Shown here piece after piece: positions 9,582 to 18,819 of a DNA stretch of 64,000 nucleotides. Made by a program: the position numbers and the translations under genes. Position 1 is the first letter of the stretch. The number at the start of each line of letters is the position of its first letter. Under the pieces are notes generated by a model. The model saw only the letters and a program-made list of their open reading frames with translations, was not told the origin of the DNA and ran no database searches. Origin of the DNA: Synechococcus sp. PCC 6312 (lineage in GTDB: Bacteria > Cyanobacteriota > Cyanobacteriia > Thermosynechococcales > Thermosynechococcaceae); assembly GCF_000316685.1 (NCBI RefSeq), contig NC_019680.1:1551501-1615500 (forward strand). Direction: 5' to 3'.

Positions 9582-10343
9582 TTATTGACGATTTTCCCGT
9601 AGTAACTGCCAGGCCAGGAGGATTAGAAACAGCGGGTTATTGAATAAATATCGTTGCCATAAACGTCGAGGTTCTTGAATTAGGCGAAACAGCCACTCCA
9701 GGCCTCGGCCCATCATCCAGCGGGGAGCCTGTTTGACTTGACCACTGTGAAACGCAAACGCGGCCCCAACTCCCAGAACAATTGCCGGAATCAAAGGGGC
9801 ATAATCCGCCAGCCAATACTCCTGCTTTGGACATCCCAACCCGACAAAAACAATTTTGGCTCCTGAGGCCGCAATTCTTTGACAGTCTTGGATTAAGGCT
9901 AGATCGTTGGCTGGAAATCGGGTTTGGAAGGGCGGGGCATGGCTACCAGCAATGATCAAGGAGGGGAATTGGTGTGATACCTGGGCCTGGAGTTGACTTA
10001 AGCCATTTTCGTCACTGCCATAGAGATAAATCGCTGTTCCATTTTTGGCAGCCCAAGCACAGCCCGCTAACATTAAATCCGGCCCATAGACTCGCTGGGG
10101 ATTTTTGACTCCCAAGGCTTTTAAGGCCCAAACCAAGGGCATTCCATCGGCCGTCACCAGTGCCGCTTGATTCACAACCCTCTGGAAGGCGCGATGCCAA
10201 ACCCCGGACATCACGACATGGACATTAGCCGCCACCACATAGCCCCATTGTTCTTGGGCGATCCAAGTTCCGAATATCTCCCAGGCCTGGTCATAGGTGG
10301 TGACATCTACCCTTGTGCCAAGAATATAACGGGACTCAATCAT
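9582..10343 (-). CDS. WecB/TagA/CpsF-family glycosyltransferase
   Basis: A 253-residue GT26 enzyme that transfers N-acetylmannosamine-type sugars from a UDP donor in cell-surface polysaccharide assembly. The family landmarks are in order: VTADGMPLVWALKALG, RVYGPDLM, YGSDENGL, VFVGLGCPKQEYW, and GVGAAFAFHSGQVKQAPRWM, which leads into GLEWLFRLIQEPRRLWQRYL. The C-terminal hydrophobic amphipathic tail is the usual membrane-association segment. Two bases separate its ATG from the stop of the upstream MBL-fold gene, so the two are co-transcribed. With the GT4 enzyme at 7364 it suggests a loose polysaccharide region. Confidence 0.92.
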   Translation of the reverse strand: MIESRYILGTRVDVTTYDQAWEIFGTWIAQEQWGYVVAANVHVVMSGVWHRAFQRVVNQAALVTADGMPLVWALKALGVKNPQRVYGPDLMLAGCAWAAKNGTAIYLYGSDENGLSQLQAQVSHQFPSLIIAGSHAPPFQTRFPANDLALIQDCQRIAASGAKIVFVGLGCPKQEYWLADYAPLIPAIVLGVGAAFAFHSGQVKQAPRWMMGRGLEWLFRLIQEPRRLWQRYLFNNPLFLILLAWQLLRENRQ

Positions 10344-10345
10344 GC

Positions 10346-11131
10346 CTAGATCAATGCAGGACTTGGCTTTAAGGATATTTCATGACGTTGGCCGGGGCTG
10401 AGGTGCAGAACCTGAGGCGGGTGGGCGAATTGGGCGAGAGCTGTTTCTAAGGTTTCGCTCATGTCCAAGGCATGGAGTAACCTCGCTAGCAGCCCCGTAG
10501 CTTGAATCTCGCCAGGTTGGGCTGTGGGGACAATCACTTGGGGGTTTACCGCAGTCACTAACTCCAAACCATGGCTTTTCCCGGCAATAATTGTTCCCAG
10601 CAGCGGTAGATTGACATCACTAATGGGCGTAATCACCACATCAATAGGAGCAAAGTTGCTTAAAGCCGGATCATGGTAGCCGTGGGGTTCGTAATAGAGA
10701 GAGCAACCGGAGGCCTGGGATTTGAGGACATAGCCATTTTCTTGCCGGAGTGGCCCAATGGGCGAGCCGAGGGTCGCGTGAACGTGAATCTCACCTAAGG
10801 AGTACCTGTCCCCATGATCTAGAACTGTAACCTGTTGAAATCCGAGTTTTTGGACAATTTCTGAGGCACTGGGGGGGCAAAGGAGGGGGATTTGGGGGTC
10901 TAACTGTTGCAAGCTGGGGGCATGGGTGTGATCGGGTAAACCCTGGGAAAGTAAAATTAGGTCTATCCTTTCAGGGCAGGGCCTGGAGGTGAGTCGGGTG
11001 AACTGTAATAACCAGGCCGGTAAGCCAAAGGTCATCGGCCCCACGAGCCAGGGATCAATGAGGATGCGCTGATTGTCCAATTCCACCAGCCAGGAGTTCA
11101 GGTCTAACCAGGTTAAGCAAAGACTCACCAT
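10346..11131 (-). CDS. MBL-fold (metallo-beta-lactamase superfamily) protein with degenerate metal motif
   Basis: A 261-residue protein with the opening strand pattern of UlaG/UPF0173-type MBL proteins (LTWLDLNSWLVELDNQRILI, then DPWLVGPM). At the position of the canonical His-x-His-x-Asp-His it reads LSQGLPDHTH, so the first two metal-ligand histidines are not in register and only the Asp-His pair is kept. Later blocks (VLDHGDRYSLGEIHVHAT, YYEPHGYHD) resemble the rest of the fold. It may be a weak or non-metal member; I cannot give a substrate. It lies two bases upstream of the glycosyltransferase gene on the same strand. Confidence 0.75.
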   Translation of the reverse strand: MVSLCLTWLDLNSWLVELDNQRILIDPWLVGPMTFGLPAWLLQFTRLTSRPCPERIDLILLSQGLPDHTHAPSLQQLDPQIPLLCPPSASEIVQKLGFQQVTVLDHGDRYSLGEIHVHATLGSPIGPLRQENGYVLKSQASGCSLYYEPHGYHDPALSNFAPIDVVITPISDVNLPLLGTIIAGKSHGLELVTAVNPQVIVPTAQPGEIQATGLLARLLHALDMSETLETALAQFAHPPQVLHLSPGQRHEISLKPSPALI

Positions 11132-11363
11132 TTTTTTCCTGCACTTTTAATTAATTAATCTAACGTTGCGGTTGTTTGCCCTTAGCCTAGCCCAGTTGGA
11201 GGATGACAGCCCAGTGCGCCAAAGAGCAAGATAAAACAATTCCCCATTCAGGAATATAAACAAGTCCCCACCTTTTGTAAAGAAGTGTTGCATTTTCTCA
11301 GAATAGCCGTTAAGGTTAAGGGGTAATGTGGCAACCTTAAATAATTCCATTGGCGTTTTAGCG

Positions 11364-11555
11364 ATGCAATCCCCCCGTTGGAAACAACTCATTGAATATC
11401 TGCAAGGAGAAATGGCCCTACCTAGTTCTTCCATCGCCCTTGGTCTGAAGCATTGTGACGAGAAAATTAATTTATTGCCCGTGGTCTTGTGGAAATATGG
11501 CCTGGTTTCCATTGAGCAACTGGATCAAATTTTTGATTGGATGGAGACGAGTTAG
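11364..11555 (+). CDS. DUF2949-family small cyanobacterial protein
   Basis: From the ATG at 11364 the product is 63 residues (MQSPRWKQLIEYLQGEMALP...); an in-frame ATG at 11328 would add 12. It matches the DUF2949 pattern: an N-terminal helix, SSSIALGLKH, then PVVLWKYGLVSIEQLDQIFD. The family is confined to cyanobacteria and has no known function. There is no signal peptide or membrane segment. It is convergent with chlB, whose stop is 90 bp away. A larger reading frame on the opposite strand across the same bases has no recognisable protein character. Confidence 0.8.
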   Translation: MQSPRWKQLIEYLQGEMALPSSSIALGLKHCDEKINLLPVVLWKYGLVSIEQLDQIFDWMETS

Positions 11556-11645
11556 TTCTGCGAAGGTTGACCTCAGTCCATGGCAATCAAGCCAAAGCTG
11601 CCGCCCTGAGGACGATGAAAGACCCTCGCCTTTCCACCCCAATTT

Positions 11646-13172
11646 TTAAGCTCCCACCGCTTCTTTTGCTGCGTAAAGGACTTCCACATTAATGTGGCTA
11701 ATATTCCGCTCACGGGCAAATTTTTCCGTATTACGTTTGACCTTGCTGCGGACAAAGCCCGGAATTTTATTCAGTTCTGCCAGGCCATCGCTGGTCCAAT
11801 TGAGATCCGAATCGGCAGAGATGCCCTTGTGAATCACTTCCTTGGTATCGTGACCGCCAAAGATTTCTAGGAGATGATCTTCCATCCCCAAGGTAAAGGA
11901 GTTGTAGATTAAATCCACAATCTGATTACTGCCTTCATAGCCGAGAAACGGTTTGTAGCCAATCGGGAAGTTTTGAATGTGAATCGGGGCAGCAATCACA
12001 CCACAGGGCGTATCTAAGCGTTTGCCAACATGACGTTCCATCTGAGTGCCAAAAATCGCGGCGGGTTCAACCCTGGCAATTGCATCCCCAATCGCCCCAT
12101 GATCATCGGTAATAATCACCTCATCACAGAAGTCTTTCACCTGCTCCCGGAACCAATCCCCATCGTATTTACAATAGGTTCCGGCCCAGGCCACGTGAAT
12201 GCCCATTTCCCGACTGAGGATTTTCGTAATGGCAGCAGCGTGGGTATTATCCCCAAAGACAACGGCCTTTTTACCCGTTAAATTCTGACAGTCAATGGAG
12301 CGGGAAAACCAGGCGGCCTGGGAAACATGGAGAGTTTGGGACTGGATAAAGTCTTCGTAATTGACAGTGGCTCCCTGTTGGTTGAGGAGGGTTTGAATCT
12401 GGCGAATACAGCGGGCCGTTTCCACCACCCCCATCGGCGTAATGTCCACAAAGGGTTGATTAAATTCCTGTTGTAAATAACGGGCCGTCAAGGGGCCAAT
12501 TTCCCGATAAGGAACTAAATTAAACCAGGCCTGGGGGAGAGTTTTCAGATCATTGACAGAAGCTCCATCCGGGATCACCGCGTTGATTGTAATCCCCAAG
12601 TCAGCCATCAGTTTCCGTAATTCTCGGACATCGTGCTGATTATGAAACCCAAGGGTGGTTGGCCCGAGGATATTCACGGAGGGTTCGGGAGTTTTTGCTG
12701 TAACGAGATCGCCATTTTTGCGGGCTTTGGCAATATAGAACTGAATAATTTGTTCAAGCGTCCGATCCGCTGCCTGGAGTTCATTAACGCGGTAGTGATT
12801 GACATCAGCCAAAATGACATCGGACACCGTAGTTTGGGAGGCCCGCTCGACAAAATTCTCTAAATCTTCTTGGAGGATGCTGGAGGTGCAGGTGGGGGTG
12901 AGGACAATGAGGTCGGGGTGTTCTTCGCTATCTTTACGGGTGATGTTATCCACAACCTTTTCTTGGGAACCGCGAGAGAGGACATGGCGATCCACAACGC
13001 TGGTGGTAACTGGGGTAAAGTTTCGCTCCCGTTCCAGCATCGAGCGCATGACGTTGAAATAATCATCACCAATGGGCGCGTGCATAATTCCGTGAACATT
13101 TTTGAACGAACTGGCAATTCGTAAGGTGCCAATGTGGGCCGGGCCTGCATACATCCAATACGCCAACTTCAT
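11646..13172 (-). CDS. chlB: Light-independent protochlorophyllide reductase subunit B
   Basis: ChlB (508 residues) pairs with ChlN in the catalytic half of dark-operative protochlorophyllide oxidoreductase. The ChlL Fe protein donates electrons, and ring D is reduced to make chlorophyllide without light. The start is the ATG at 13172, because the family begins [20 protein letters not shown]; the open frame extends 29 codons upstream without conservation. Conserved landmarks include [26 protein letters not shown] (the Cys used for cluster or substrate binding) and GGHDTKEV. The C-terminal helical domain ends with [18 protein letters not shown]. Full length, no frameshift. chlL and chlN are not in the window. 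Confidence 0.98.
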   Translation of the reverse strand: MKLAYWMYAGPAHIGTLRIASSFKNVHGIMHAPIGDDYFNVMRSMLERERNFTPVTTSVVDRHVLSRGSQEKVVDNITRKDSEEHPDLIVLTPTCTSSILQEDLENFVERASQTTVSDVILADVNHYRVNELQAADRTLEQIIQFYIAKARKNGDLVTAKTPEPSVNILGPTTLGFHNQHDVRELRKLMADLGITINAVIPDGASVNDLKTLPQAWFNLVPYREIGPLTARYLQQEFNQPFVDITPMGVVETARCIRQIQTLLNQQGATVNYEDFIQSQTLHVSQAAWFSRSIDCQNLTGKKAVVFGDNTHAAAITKILSREMGIHVAWAGTYCKYDGDWFREQVKDFCDEVIITDDHGAIGDAIARVEPAAIFGTQMERHVGKRLDTPCGVIAAPIHIQNFPIGYKPFLGYEGSNQIVDLIYNSFTLGMEDHLLEIFGGHDTKEVIHKGISADSDLNWTSDGLAELNKIPGFVRSKVKRNTEKFARERNISHINVEVLYAAKEAVGA

Positions 13173-13473
13173 CGCTGATGTCTCGCTTGCGATTAAACTA
13201 CTTAAAACCATAACTGCTTTCGGGAATCTGACTGCCGATCCTCCCCTGTCGTGCAACAATACTTGATGATTGGCAATATCCCGTTACTTCACCTATTTTT
13301 ACTATGATTCTGGTAATTTTAAATCTGATAAGGCAATAGAATAATACCCGTTTAATTAAACACTTGAAGGTGCAGTTATAATCAGAAAAAAGAGAATATA
13401 TATCAAAACTGAATGTATTTTTAACCCTAGATTTATTTCAATTTTAAGTTCATAAGACAATGACAAATACGCT
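13173..13473. promoter_or_regulatory. Divergent AT-rich intergenic region between chlB and coaX
   Basis: This 301-bp gap must hold the promoters for both divergent genes. It is markedly more AT-rich than its flanks. A TATAAT lies near 13376-13381 on the coaX side, but I see no convincing -35 at the right distance. No RNA gene or small ORF could be supported. Confidence 0.4.
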
Positions 13474-14244
13474 ATGAATCTCAATAATCGATGGTTAGCT
13501 CTCAGCATAGGCAATACCCATCATTATTGGGCAATATTTAGAGGACGCAAACTTATTAAAACGTGGAAAGAAATCAATCAACTCTCCAAAACTTTTCAAC
13601 CGTTATATTCCCAAAATACAGACTATCTTCTTGATCCTCATTCTCACCAATGGCCTGAGTTGTGGTTAGCGAGTGTTGTTCCCCAAGAAACTAAAAAATG
13701 GCTCGATTATCCCCACTTACATTTATTAAACTTAGCTGATGTTCCCTTACAAAATTGTTATCCAACGTTGGGGGTAGATCGGGCTTTAGGGGCCTGGGGA
13801 GCCGGAGTAACCTATGGTTGGCCGGTTTTACTCATTGATGGCGGCACGGCCTTAACCATCACTGGTGTAGATGCCACACAACAATTTCAAGGAGGGCTGA
13901 TTTTACCAGGCCTGGGCTTAATGGCCAAATCCTTAGAAACTCAAACCGCCGCCCTCAGTAGCCTTAATTTTAATTGGGAGACGATACCTCCACTCTGGGG
14001 CAATGATACGCCCTCTGCCATCCAAGCGGGAATTTTTTGGACAGTTTTAAGTGGACTTGACCGATTTATTCAAGATTGGTTACAAGAGTATCCAACAAGT
14101 CAGGTAACTTTTACGGGCGGTGATGGAGAATTCTTAAAAGCGGGGCTATTACAATTTCAACCCAAGTATCTTAGCCTACCCTGTCATCTGGATCCTCATG
14201 TTATCTTTTGGGGAATTGCTGCTCTGGGCCAACAGGATCCATGA
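13474..14244 (+). CDS. coaX: Type III pantothenate kinase
   Basis: A 256-residue ASKHA-fold kinase that phosphorylates pantothenate, the first step of coenzyme A synthesis. The phosphate loop reads LALSIGNTHHYW, where most bacteria have DxGNT; cyanobacterial CoaX commonly lacks this Asp. LGVDRALGAWGAG and LLIDGGTALTITGVD (the catalytic Asp) match the pantothenate-binding and adenosine regions, followed by GGLILPGLGLMAKSLE and VTFTGGDGEFL. Its TGA overlaps the ATG of the next gene (ATGA at 14241-14244), so the two are translationally coupled. Confidence 0.93.
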   Translation: MNLNNRWLALSIGNTHHYWAIFRGRKLIKTWKEINQLSKTFQPLYSQNTDYLLDPHSHQWPELWLASVVPQETKKWLDYPHLHLLNLADVPLQNCYPTLGVDRALGAWGAGVTYGWPVLLIDGGTALTITGVDATQQFQGGLILPGLGLMAKSLETQTAALSSLNFNWETIPPLWGNDTPSAIQAGIFWTVLSGLDRFIQDWLQEYPTSQVTFTGGDGEFLKAGLLQFQPKYLSLPCHLDPHVIFWGIAALGQQDP

Positions 14245-14666
14245 AATTTACCCATACTCAGACTACTGTTGCCCCTCCAGAGAGAATTTGGCACTATTGG
14301 ATAGATATAACAACCTGGCCGGCATGGGATACCGAGTTAATTAAGGTTGAGATCACAGGAGAGTTTAAGTTAGGAACTCAAGGGAGCTTAATCTCCAAGG
14401 TTGGCCCAACGTCAGTTTTTGTGATTACAAAATTTCAACCCCCGAAAAGCTATGAATTGACAGTTCGCTTACCTTTATGTTGGTTATGGATATTTCGATA
14501 CGTTCAAACAAATAGTAATTTAACGACCTTTACGCATCAGATTGAGTTTTCCGAGCTATTATCGGGAGTTTTTGGGTTAATTATCGGCCGCAACTTCAAA
14601 AAAGTTTTACCCACAGTCATGAAACAACTGAGAGACTTGGCTGAAGAGAAACCATCGGCTTTTTGA
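14241..14666 (+). CDS. SRPBCC-superfamily (START-like) protein
   Basis: A 141-residue protein starting at the ATG that overlaps the coaX stop by four bases. It has the polyketide-cyclase/SRPBCC pattern: APPERIWHYWIDITTWPAWD at the N-terminus, a beta-rich centre, and a long C-terminal helix (NFKKVLPTVMKQLRDLAEEK). Such proteins bind hydrophobic ligands in a deep cavity. No ligand can be deduced. Coupling to coaX suggests co-expression but not a shared pathway. Confidence 0.8.
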   Translation: MKFTHTQTTVAPPERIWHYWIDITTWPAWDTELIKVEITGEFKLGTQGSLISKVGPTSVFVITKFQPPKSYELTVRLPLCWLWIFRYVQTNSNLTTFTHQIEFSELLSGVFGLIIGRNFKKVLPTVMKQLRDLAEEKPSAF

Positions 14667-14744
14667 CAGGATCAATATTAGGATGGAAAAAGGGTTTGTC
14701 AATAAACCTATTAATCTTGAGCTAGTTCTTGGTTATTATTTCCC

Positions 14745-16196
14745 ATGGCATTGCAGCTATACAACACGCTCACTCGGCAACTCCAGCCCTTTCACCCCCT
14801 CCAACCCGGCCGGGTAACGATCTATGCCTGTGGAGTCACTGTTTATGATTATTGCCATCTGGGCCATGCCCGCTCTTACCTGGCCTGGGATATTCTCCGG
14901 CGATATTTAGCATTCTTGGGCTATGGCGTGACCTATGTCCAAAACTTTACCGATATTGACGACAAAATTATTAATCGGGCCCAACAGGAAAACATAACGG
15001 TTACGGAGATCGTCCAGCGATACATCCAGGCCTACCACACCGACATGGCCCGCCTCAATATTCGCCCCGCCGATCACTACCCCCAGGCTACTGCGGTCAT
15101 GCCGAGAATTATTGAGTTAATTCAGGAGCTTGTGGCCCAAGGTTATGCCTATCCAGTCCAGGGAGATGTCTATTATGCAGTGGAGAAATTTCCCAGCTAT
15201 GGCAAACTCTCCGGGCGGCATCTAGAACAAATGAGTGCGGGGGCCAGTGGCCGAGTTGTAGAAATGGAGCAAAAAAAGCGTCACCCCTTGGACTTTGCTC
15301 TTTGGAAAGCTGCCAAACCAGAGGAAATGACTGTTTATGAACCGTGGGACTCTCCTTGGGGACTGGGCCGGCCAGGGTGGCATATTGAATGTTCGGCAAT
15401 GGTATCCGAGGCCTTTGGCGGCACAATTGATATTCATGCAGGCGGAATGGACTTAATTTTTCCCCATCATGAAAACGAAATTGCCCAATCGGAAGCCGCA
15501 ACCCAAACGACCTTGGCGAATTACTGGCTCCATAACGGCTTTGTCACGATCAATACCGAGAAAATGTCTAAGTCCTTGGGCAATTTCACGACCATTCGAG
15601 CGTTGCTAGATTCGGGAATTGATCCAATGGCTGTGCGTCTCTTTATTCTCCAGGCCCAATATCGCAAACCCCTCGATTTCACGCCCCTTGCTCTGGATGC
15701 GGCCACTCACGGCTGGCAAACCTTGCAGGAGGGCCTGGAATTTGGCTGGACTCATCAGGATTTGTTTACAGATTTAGACCCTTTGCCCATCGAGCCTGAA
15801 TTAAAAACCGCGTTCCAGGCCAGTATGGATGATGACCTGAACACTCCGGCAGCCCTGGCAGTTTTATTTGACCTAGCTAAAAATCTCCAACGTCAGCATA
15901 ATCAAATTCGCCACACTGGCTCTAGCGATCAACCCCGCGATCATCTTTGGCAACAATGGCACAGCCTAGTGAAATTAGCCGCAATCCTGGGCCTGGAGGT
16001 AACACCCAACAGTGCCGAACCTGAACCAGAGCCAATAATCACTGATGCCGAAATTGAAACCCTGATTCACCAACGCCAACAGGCCAAACAAGCCAAGAAC
16101 TTTGCTGAGTCGGATCGGATTCGGGACTATCTTGGTACCTTGGGAATTAAATTGATTGATCAAAAAGGCGGGGAAACCCGTTGGCTCCGTTCATAG
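14745..16196 (+). CDS. cysS: Cysteinyl-tRNA synthetase
   Basis: A 483-residue class I synthetase that charges tRNA-Cys. The Rossmann domain opens with YACGVTVYDYCHLGHARSYL, which contains the zinc-ligand Cys and the HIGH-type HLGH. WHIECSAM carries another zinc Cys, and HHENEIAQSEA the remaining ligands. The KMSKS loop reads EKMSKSLGN. The C-terminal helical anticodon-binding part ends with RDYLGTLGIKLIDQKGGETR, as in bacterial enzymes. Full length and isolated from its neighbours. Confidence 0.98.
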   Translation: MALQLYNTLTRQLQPFHPLQPGRVTIYACGVTVYDYCHLGHARSYLAWDILRRYLAFLGYGVTYVQNFTDIDDKIINRAQQENITVTEIVQRYIQAYHTDMARLNIRPADHYPQATAVMPRIIELIQELVAQGYAYPVQGDVYYAVEKFPSYGKLSGRHLEQMSAGASGRVVEMEQKKRHPLDFALWKAAKPEEMTVYEPWDSPWGLGRPGWHIECSAMVSEAFGGTIDIHAGGMDLIFPHHENEIAQSEAATQTTLANYWLHNGFVTINTEKMSKSLGNFTTIRALLDSGIDPMAVRLFILQAQYRKPLDFTPLALDAATHGWQTLQEGLEFGWTHQDLFTDLDPLPIEPELKTAFQASMDDDLNTPAALAVLFDLAKNLQRQHNQIRHTGSSDQPRDHLWQQWHSLVKLAAILGLEVTPNSAEPEPEPIITDAEIETLIHQRQQAKQAKNFAESDRIRDYLGTLGIKLIDQKGGETRWLRS

Positions 16197-16301
16197 TTGG
16201 GGTGGGTTTTAGGGGCATTGGGAATAAACGTTAGGATGAATAGGTAGAGTCTCCTGCCTAATCGAGAATATTGCTATTTATCACCCTGCTCGAAATCTAC
16301 C

Positions 16302-16946
16302 TTGAAAAAGCTTGCTCAACCCGCTGCCATTTATACCGATAATGCCTTTGATCGGCTGGCCCTTGGTTTAATTAACCGTAAAATTGCCCAGGCCTTAGAT
16401 CTCACTCCACCCTCCCCGACCTATGCCAATTTTGTCTGGCTATCCCAACAAGTGATGCAGGGACGGACGGCCCAAGAACAACAAGCTCTGATTGCCGAAG
16501 TCTTGGCCTCTGTCATTCCCCGTTGGGTTCTTTGGGGGATTCGGAACTTTTTTTCGCCTGCCCCTTTAGTCTGTGAACTCAATGCCTGGTTTGCGACCCG
16601 TCTCTTTCAATGGCTGGTTGGCCCCTGTGAATGGCAATCTACCCTTGTGGCCGGGCCGGATCAGGCTTTCCGTTGGCAAAGAAGCCGGGTACAAATTAAG
16701 AAATGTCGCTATCTCGAAGAAAGTGGCTGTGTTGGGATGTGTGTGAATCTGTGTAAATTGCCGACCCAAAAATTTTTTACAGAACAGTTTGGGATTCCCC
16801 TGACGATGACCCCAGATTTTCAGGATTTAAGTTGTGCCATGGTCTTTGGTCAGATGCCACTCCCCTTTACAGAGGAAGAAGCTGCCCAGCAACCCTGTCT
16901 TCACAGTGATCCCAAGCAAGCTCCGTCACCCTGTCCAAAGTTATAA
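16302..16946 (+). CDS. Beta-carotene isomerase D27-like protein (DUF4033)
   Basis: A 214-residue protein read from the TTG at 16302; no ATG lies in frame nearby and the Shine-Dalgarno sequence is weak, so the first residues are uncertain. The C-terminal half has the cysteine-rich D27 signature: IKKCRYLEESGCVGMCVNLC, then KLPTQKFFTEQFGIPLTMTP and DLSCAMVFGQ. In plants, D27 is a plastid iron-binding isomerase of all-trans to 9-cis beta-carotene, at the start of strigolactone synthesis. Cyanobacterial relatives are less studied but probably act on carotenoids. It is convergent with ndhH. Confidence 0.85.
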   Translation: MKKLAQPAAIYTDNAFDRLALGLINRKIAQALDLTPPSPTYANFVWLSQQVMQGRTAQEQQALIAEVLASVIPRWVLWGIRNFFSPAPLVCELNAWFATRLFQWLVGPCEWQSTLVAGPDQAFRWQRSRVQIKKCRYLEESGCVGMCVNLCKLPTQKFFTEQFGIPLTMTPDFQDLSCAMVFGQMPLPFTEEEAAQQPCLHSDPKQAPSPCPKL

Positions 16947-16988
16947 ATTGTTCGATTTAGCAAATGCTCTTGCTGCTTAAATGTAGAG

Positions 16989-18173
16989 CTAACGATCCAC
17001 AGACCCCATAATCACGTCAATACTGCCCAAAATAGCGACAATATCAGCGACTTTAGTGCCTTTAACCAGTTGGGGCAAAACCTGCAAATTATTGAAATCC
17101 GGTGGACGAATCTTCCAACGCCACGGGAAGATATTATCATCGCCAATTAGGTAAATCCCTAACTCCCCTTTGCCCGATTCAACCCGGACATAATGCTCAC
17201 CTTTGGGGATTTTGAAGGTAGGAGCCAGCTTCTTGCCCATGTATTGATAGTCAAAGCCATTCCATTCCGATTTTGCTCCTTCCACCATCCGTTTGGCTTC
17301 TAGGTTTTCGTAGGGGCCGCCAGGCAGTCCTTTTAGGGCCTGGAGAATAATTTTGGTGGATTCCCGCATTTCCCGAATTCGGACAAGATAGCGAGCAATA
17401 CAATCCCCATCCGGTTCGGTGATAACTTCCCAATCAAAGTCGTCATAGCATTCATAGTGATCAACACGGCGAAGATCCCAGTTCACCCCAGACCCCCGCA
17501 ACATCGGCCCCGACAAGCCCCAGTTAATGGCTTCTTCACGGGTAATGGTTCCCATGCCTTGGAGGCGGCGGATAAAGATCGGGTTGTTGGTAATCAGACG
17601 CTCGTATTCATCAACTTTGGGGAGGAAATAGTCACAGAAGTCTTGGCATTTGGTTACCCAACCATAGGTTAGGTCGGCTGCCACACCCCCCATGCGGAAG
17701 TAGTTGTTATTGATGAATCGCATTCCGGTTGCGGCTTCAAACAGGTCGTAAATGAGTTCCCGTTCCCGAAAAATATAGAAGAAAGGAGTTTGCGCGCCCA
17801 CATCCGCTAAGAATGGCCCCAGCCAGAGGAGGTGATTGGCAATCCGGTTTAGTTCCAGCATGATCACCCGGATATAACTGGCCCGCTTGGGGACGGCAAT
17901 ATTAGCCAATTTTTCCGGGGCATTAACGGTAATGGCTTCGTTGAACATCCCGGCCGCATAGTCCCAGCGACTGACGTAGGGAATAAACATGATATTGGTG
18001 CGGTTTTCGGCAATTTTTTCCATGCCCCGATGGAGATAGCCAATCACCGGCTCGCAGTCCACCACATTTTCCCCATCCAAGGTCACCATTAGTCGCAACA
18101 CCCCGTGCATTGAAGGGTGATGGGGGCCCATGTTAATGAGCATTGGTTCTGTGCGGGTCTCAAGGGTAGGCAT
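16989..18173 (-). CDS. ndhH: NAD(P)H-quinone oxidoreductase subunit H
   Basis: A 394-residue peripheral subunit of the thylakoid NDH-1 complex, homologous to the 49-kDa/NuoD subunit at the quinone-binding interface. It serves respiratory and cyclic photosystem I electron flow. The N-terminus [17 protein letters not shown] is diagnostic, followed by [18 protein letters not shown] and [12 protein letters not shown]. The C-terminus ends with [20 protein letters not shown] and GSVDR. Full length and alone on its strand; the other ndh genes are elsewhere, as is usual for ndhH in cyanobacteria. Confidence 0.98.
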   Translation of the reverse strand: MPTLETRTEPMLINMGPHHPSMHGVLRLMVTLDGENVVDCEPVIGYLHRGMEKIAENRTNIMFIPYVSRWDYAAGMFNEAITVNAPEKLANIAVPKRASYIRVIMLELNRIANHLLWLGPFLADVGAQTPFFYIFRERELIYDLFEAATGMRFINNNYFRMGGVAADLTYGWVTKCQDFCDYFLPKVDEYERLITNNPIFIRRLQGMGTITREEAINWGLSGPMLRGSGVNWDLRRVDHYECYDDFDWEVITEPDGDCIARYLVRIREMRESTKIILQALKGLPGGPYENLEAKRMVEGAKSEWNGFDYQYMGKKLAPTFKIPKGEHYVRVESGKGELGIYLIGDDNIFPWRWKIRPPDFNNLQVLPQLVKGTKVADIVAILGSIDVIMGSVDR

Positions 18174-18310
18174 AGGAACGCGCGACCAAGAAAGTTAATT
18201 TACACCTCTACATAGTACAGCCAGGCCTGGAGATTAGGCCTTTTCAGCGCATCGTGAACCTTTCAAAATTTTGATTTGAATGATTGGCTAACCCTATGGA
18301 AAGAAGACCA

Positions 18311-18817
18311 CTAGCCAAGGGGGTCATCCACAGTCTCTGTTTGGCTCAGCCGATTCCGGGCCGTTGCCTTAAATCCCGTTACAGGACGATGGGCGGTTGC
18401 CTTGGCCAGGCCAAAAATCGGCATATTCACATAAATTGCTTCGGCTTGCTCCGGTTGGATGCAATAGGTTTCATGCCAAATGCCCACACTGCCATCACTA
18501 CCAATGTTGCGATTAAAATCCTGCCAGGCCTGGAGGTGCGGATCATCCCTATTGCGGGCAAACTGCTCCAGATGCTCAAAGGAACGCCAATAGGAAATTA
18601 AAACAATTTCTGGGGGGAACAGCCGAAAAAATGACTCCTGACCTAAAAAGCCTTTTTCGGGAAATTCATATAACACCTTCAACATCGGCCCCATTGCCCT
18701 GGCCGTCGGAATCCACTTGGAAAAGGCCCAAAACCGATTCACCCGCATCCCAATTAGGAAAACGACAACGCCCTGCTGGGTATCCGCTGTAAATCGGCCT
18801 GGAATGACTGCTGCCAT
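18311..18817 (-). CDS. DUF4188 family protein
   Basis: I choose the ATG at 18817 (product MAAVIPGRFTADTQQGVVVF, 168 residues), because the DUF4188 pattern begins there and the start lies two bases after the stop of the dihydroorotase-like gene. Upstream in-frame codons run inside that gene. The body has MRVNRFWAFSKWIPTARAMG, then LISYWRSFEHLEQFARN and VGIWHETYCI, resembling dimeric alpha-beta barrel monooxygenases such as the phenylacetaldoxime-dehydratase-like group. The biochemical role is unknown. Tight spacing implies co-transcription with the upstream gene. Confidence 0.8.
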   Translation of the reverse strand: MAAVIPGRFTADTQQGVVVFLIGMRVNRFWAFSKWIPTARAMGPMLKVLYEFPEKGFLGQESFFRLFPPEIVLISYWRSFEHLEQFARNRDDPHLQAWQDFNRNIGSDGSVGIWHETYCIQPEQAEAIYVNMPIFGLAKATAHRPVTGFKATARNRLSQTETVDDPLG

Positions 18818-18819
18818 GA

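Noticed and set aside
11147-11512. 121-residue minus-strand ORF
   Set aside because: It overlaps the DUF2949 gene on the other strand and has no recognisable pattern.
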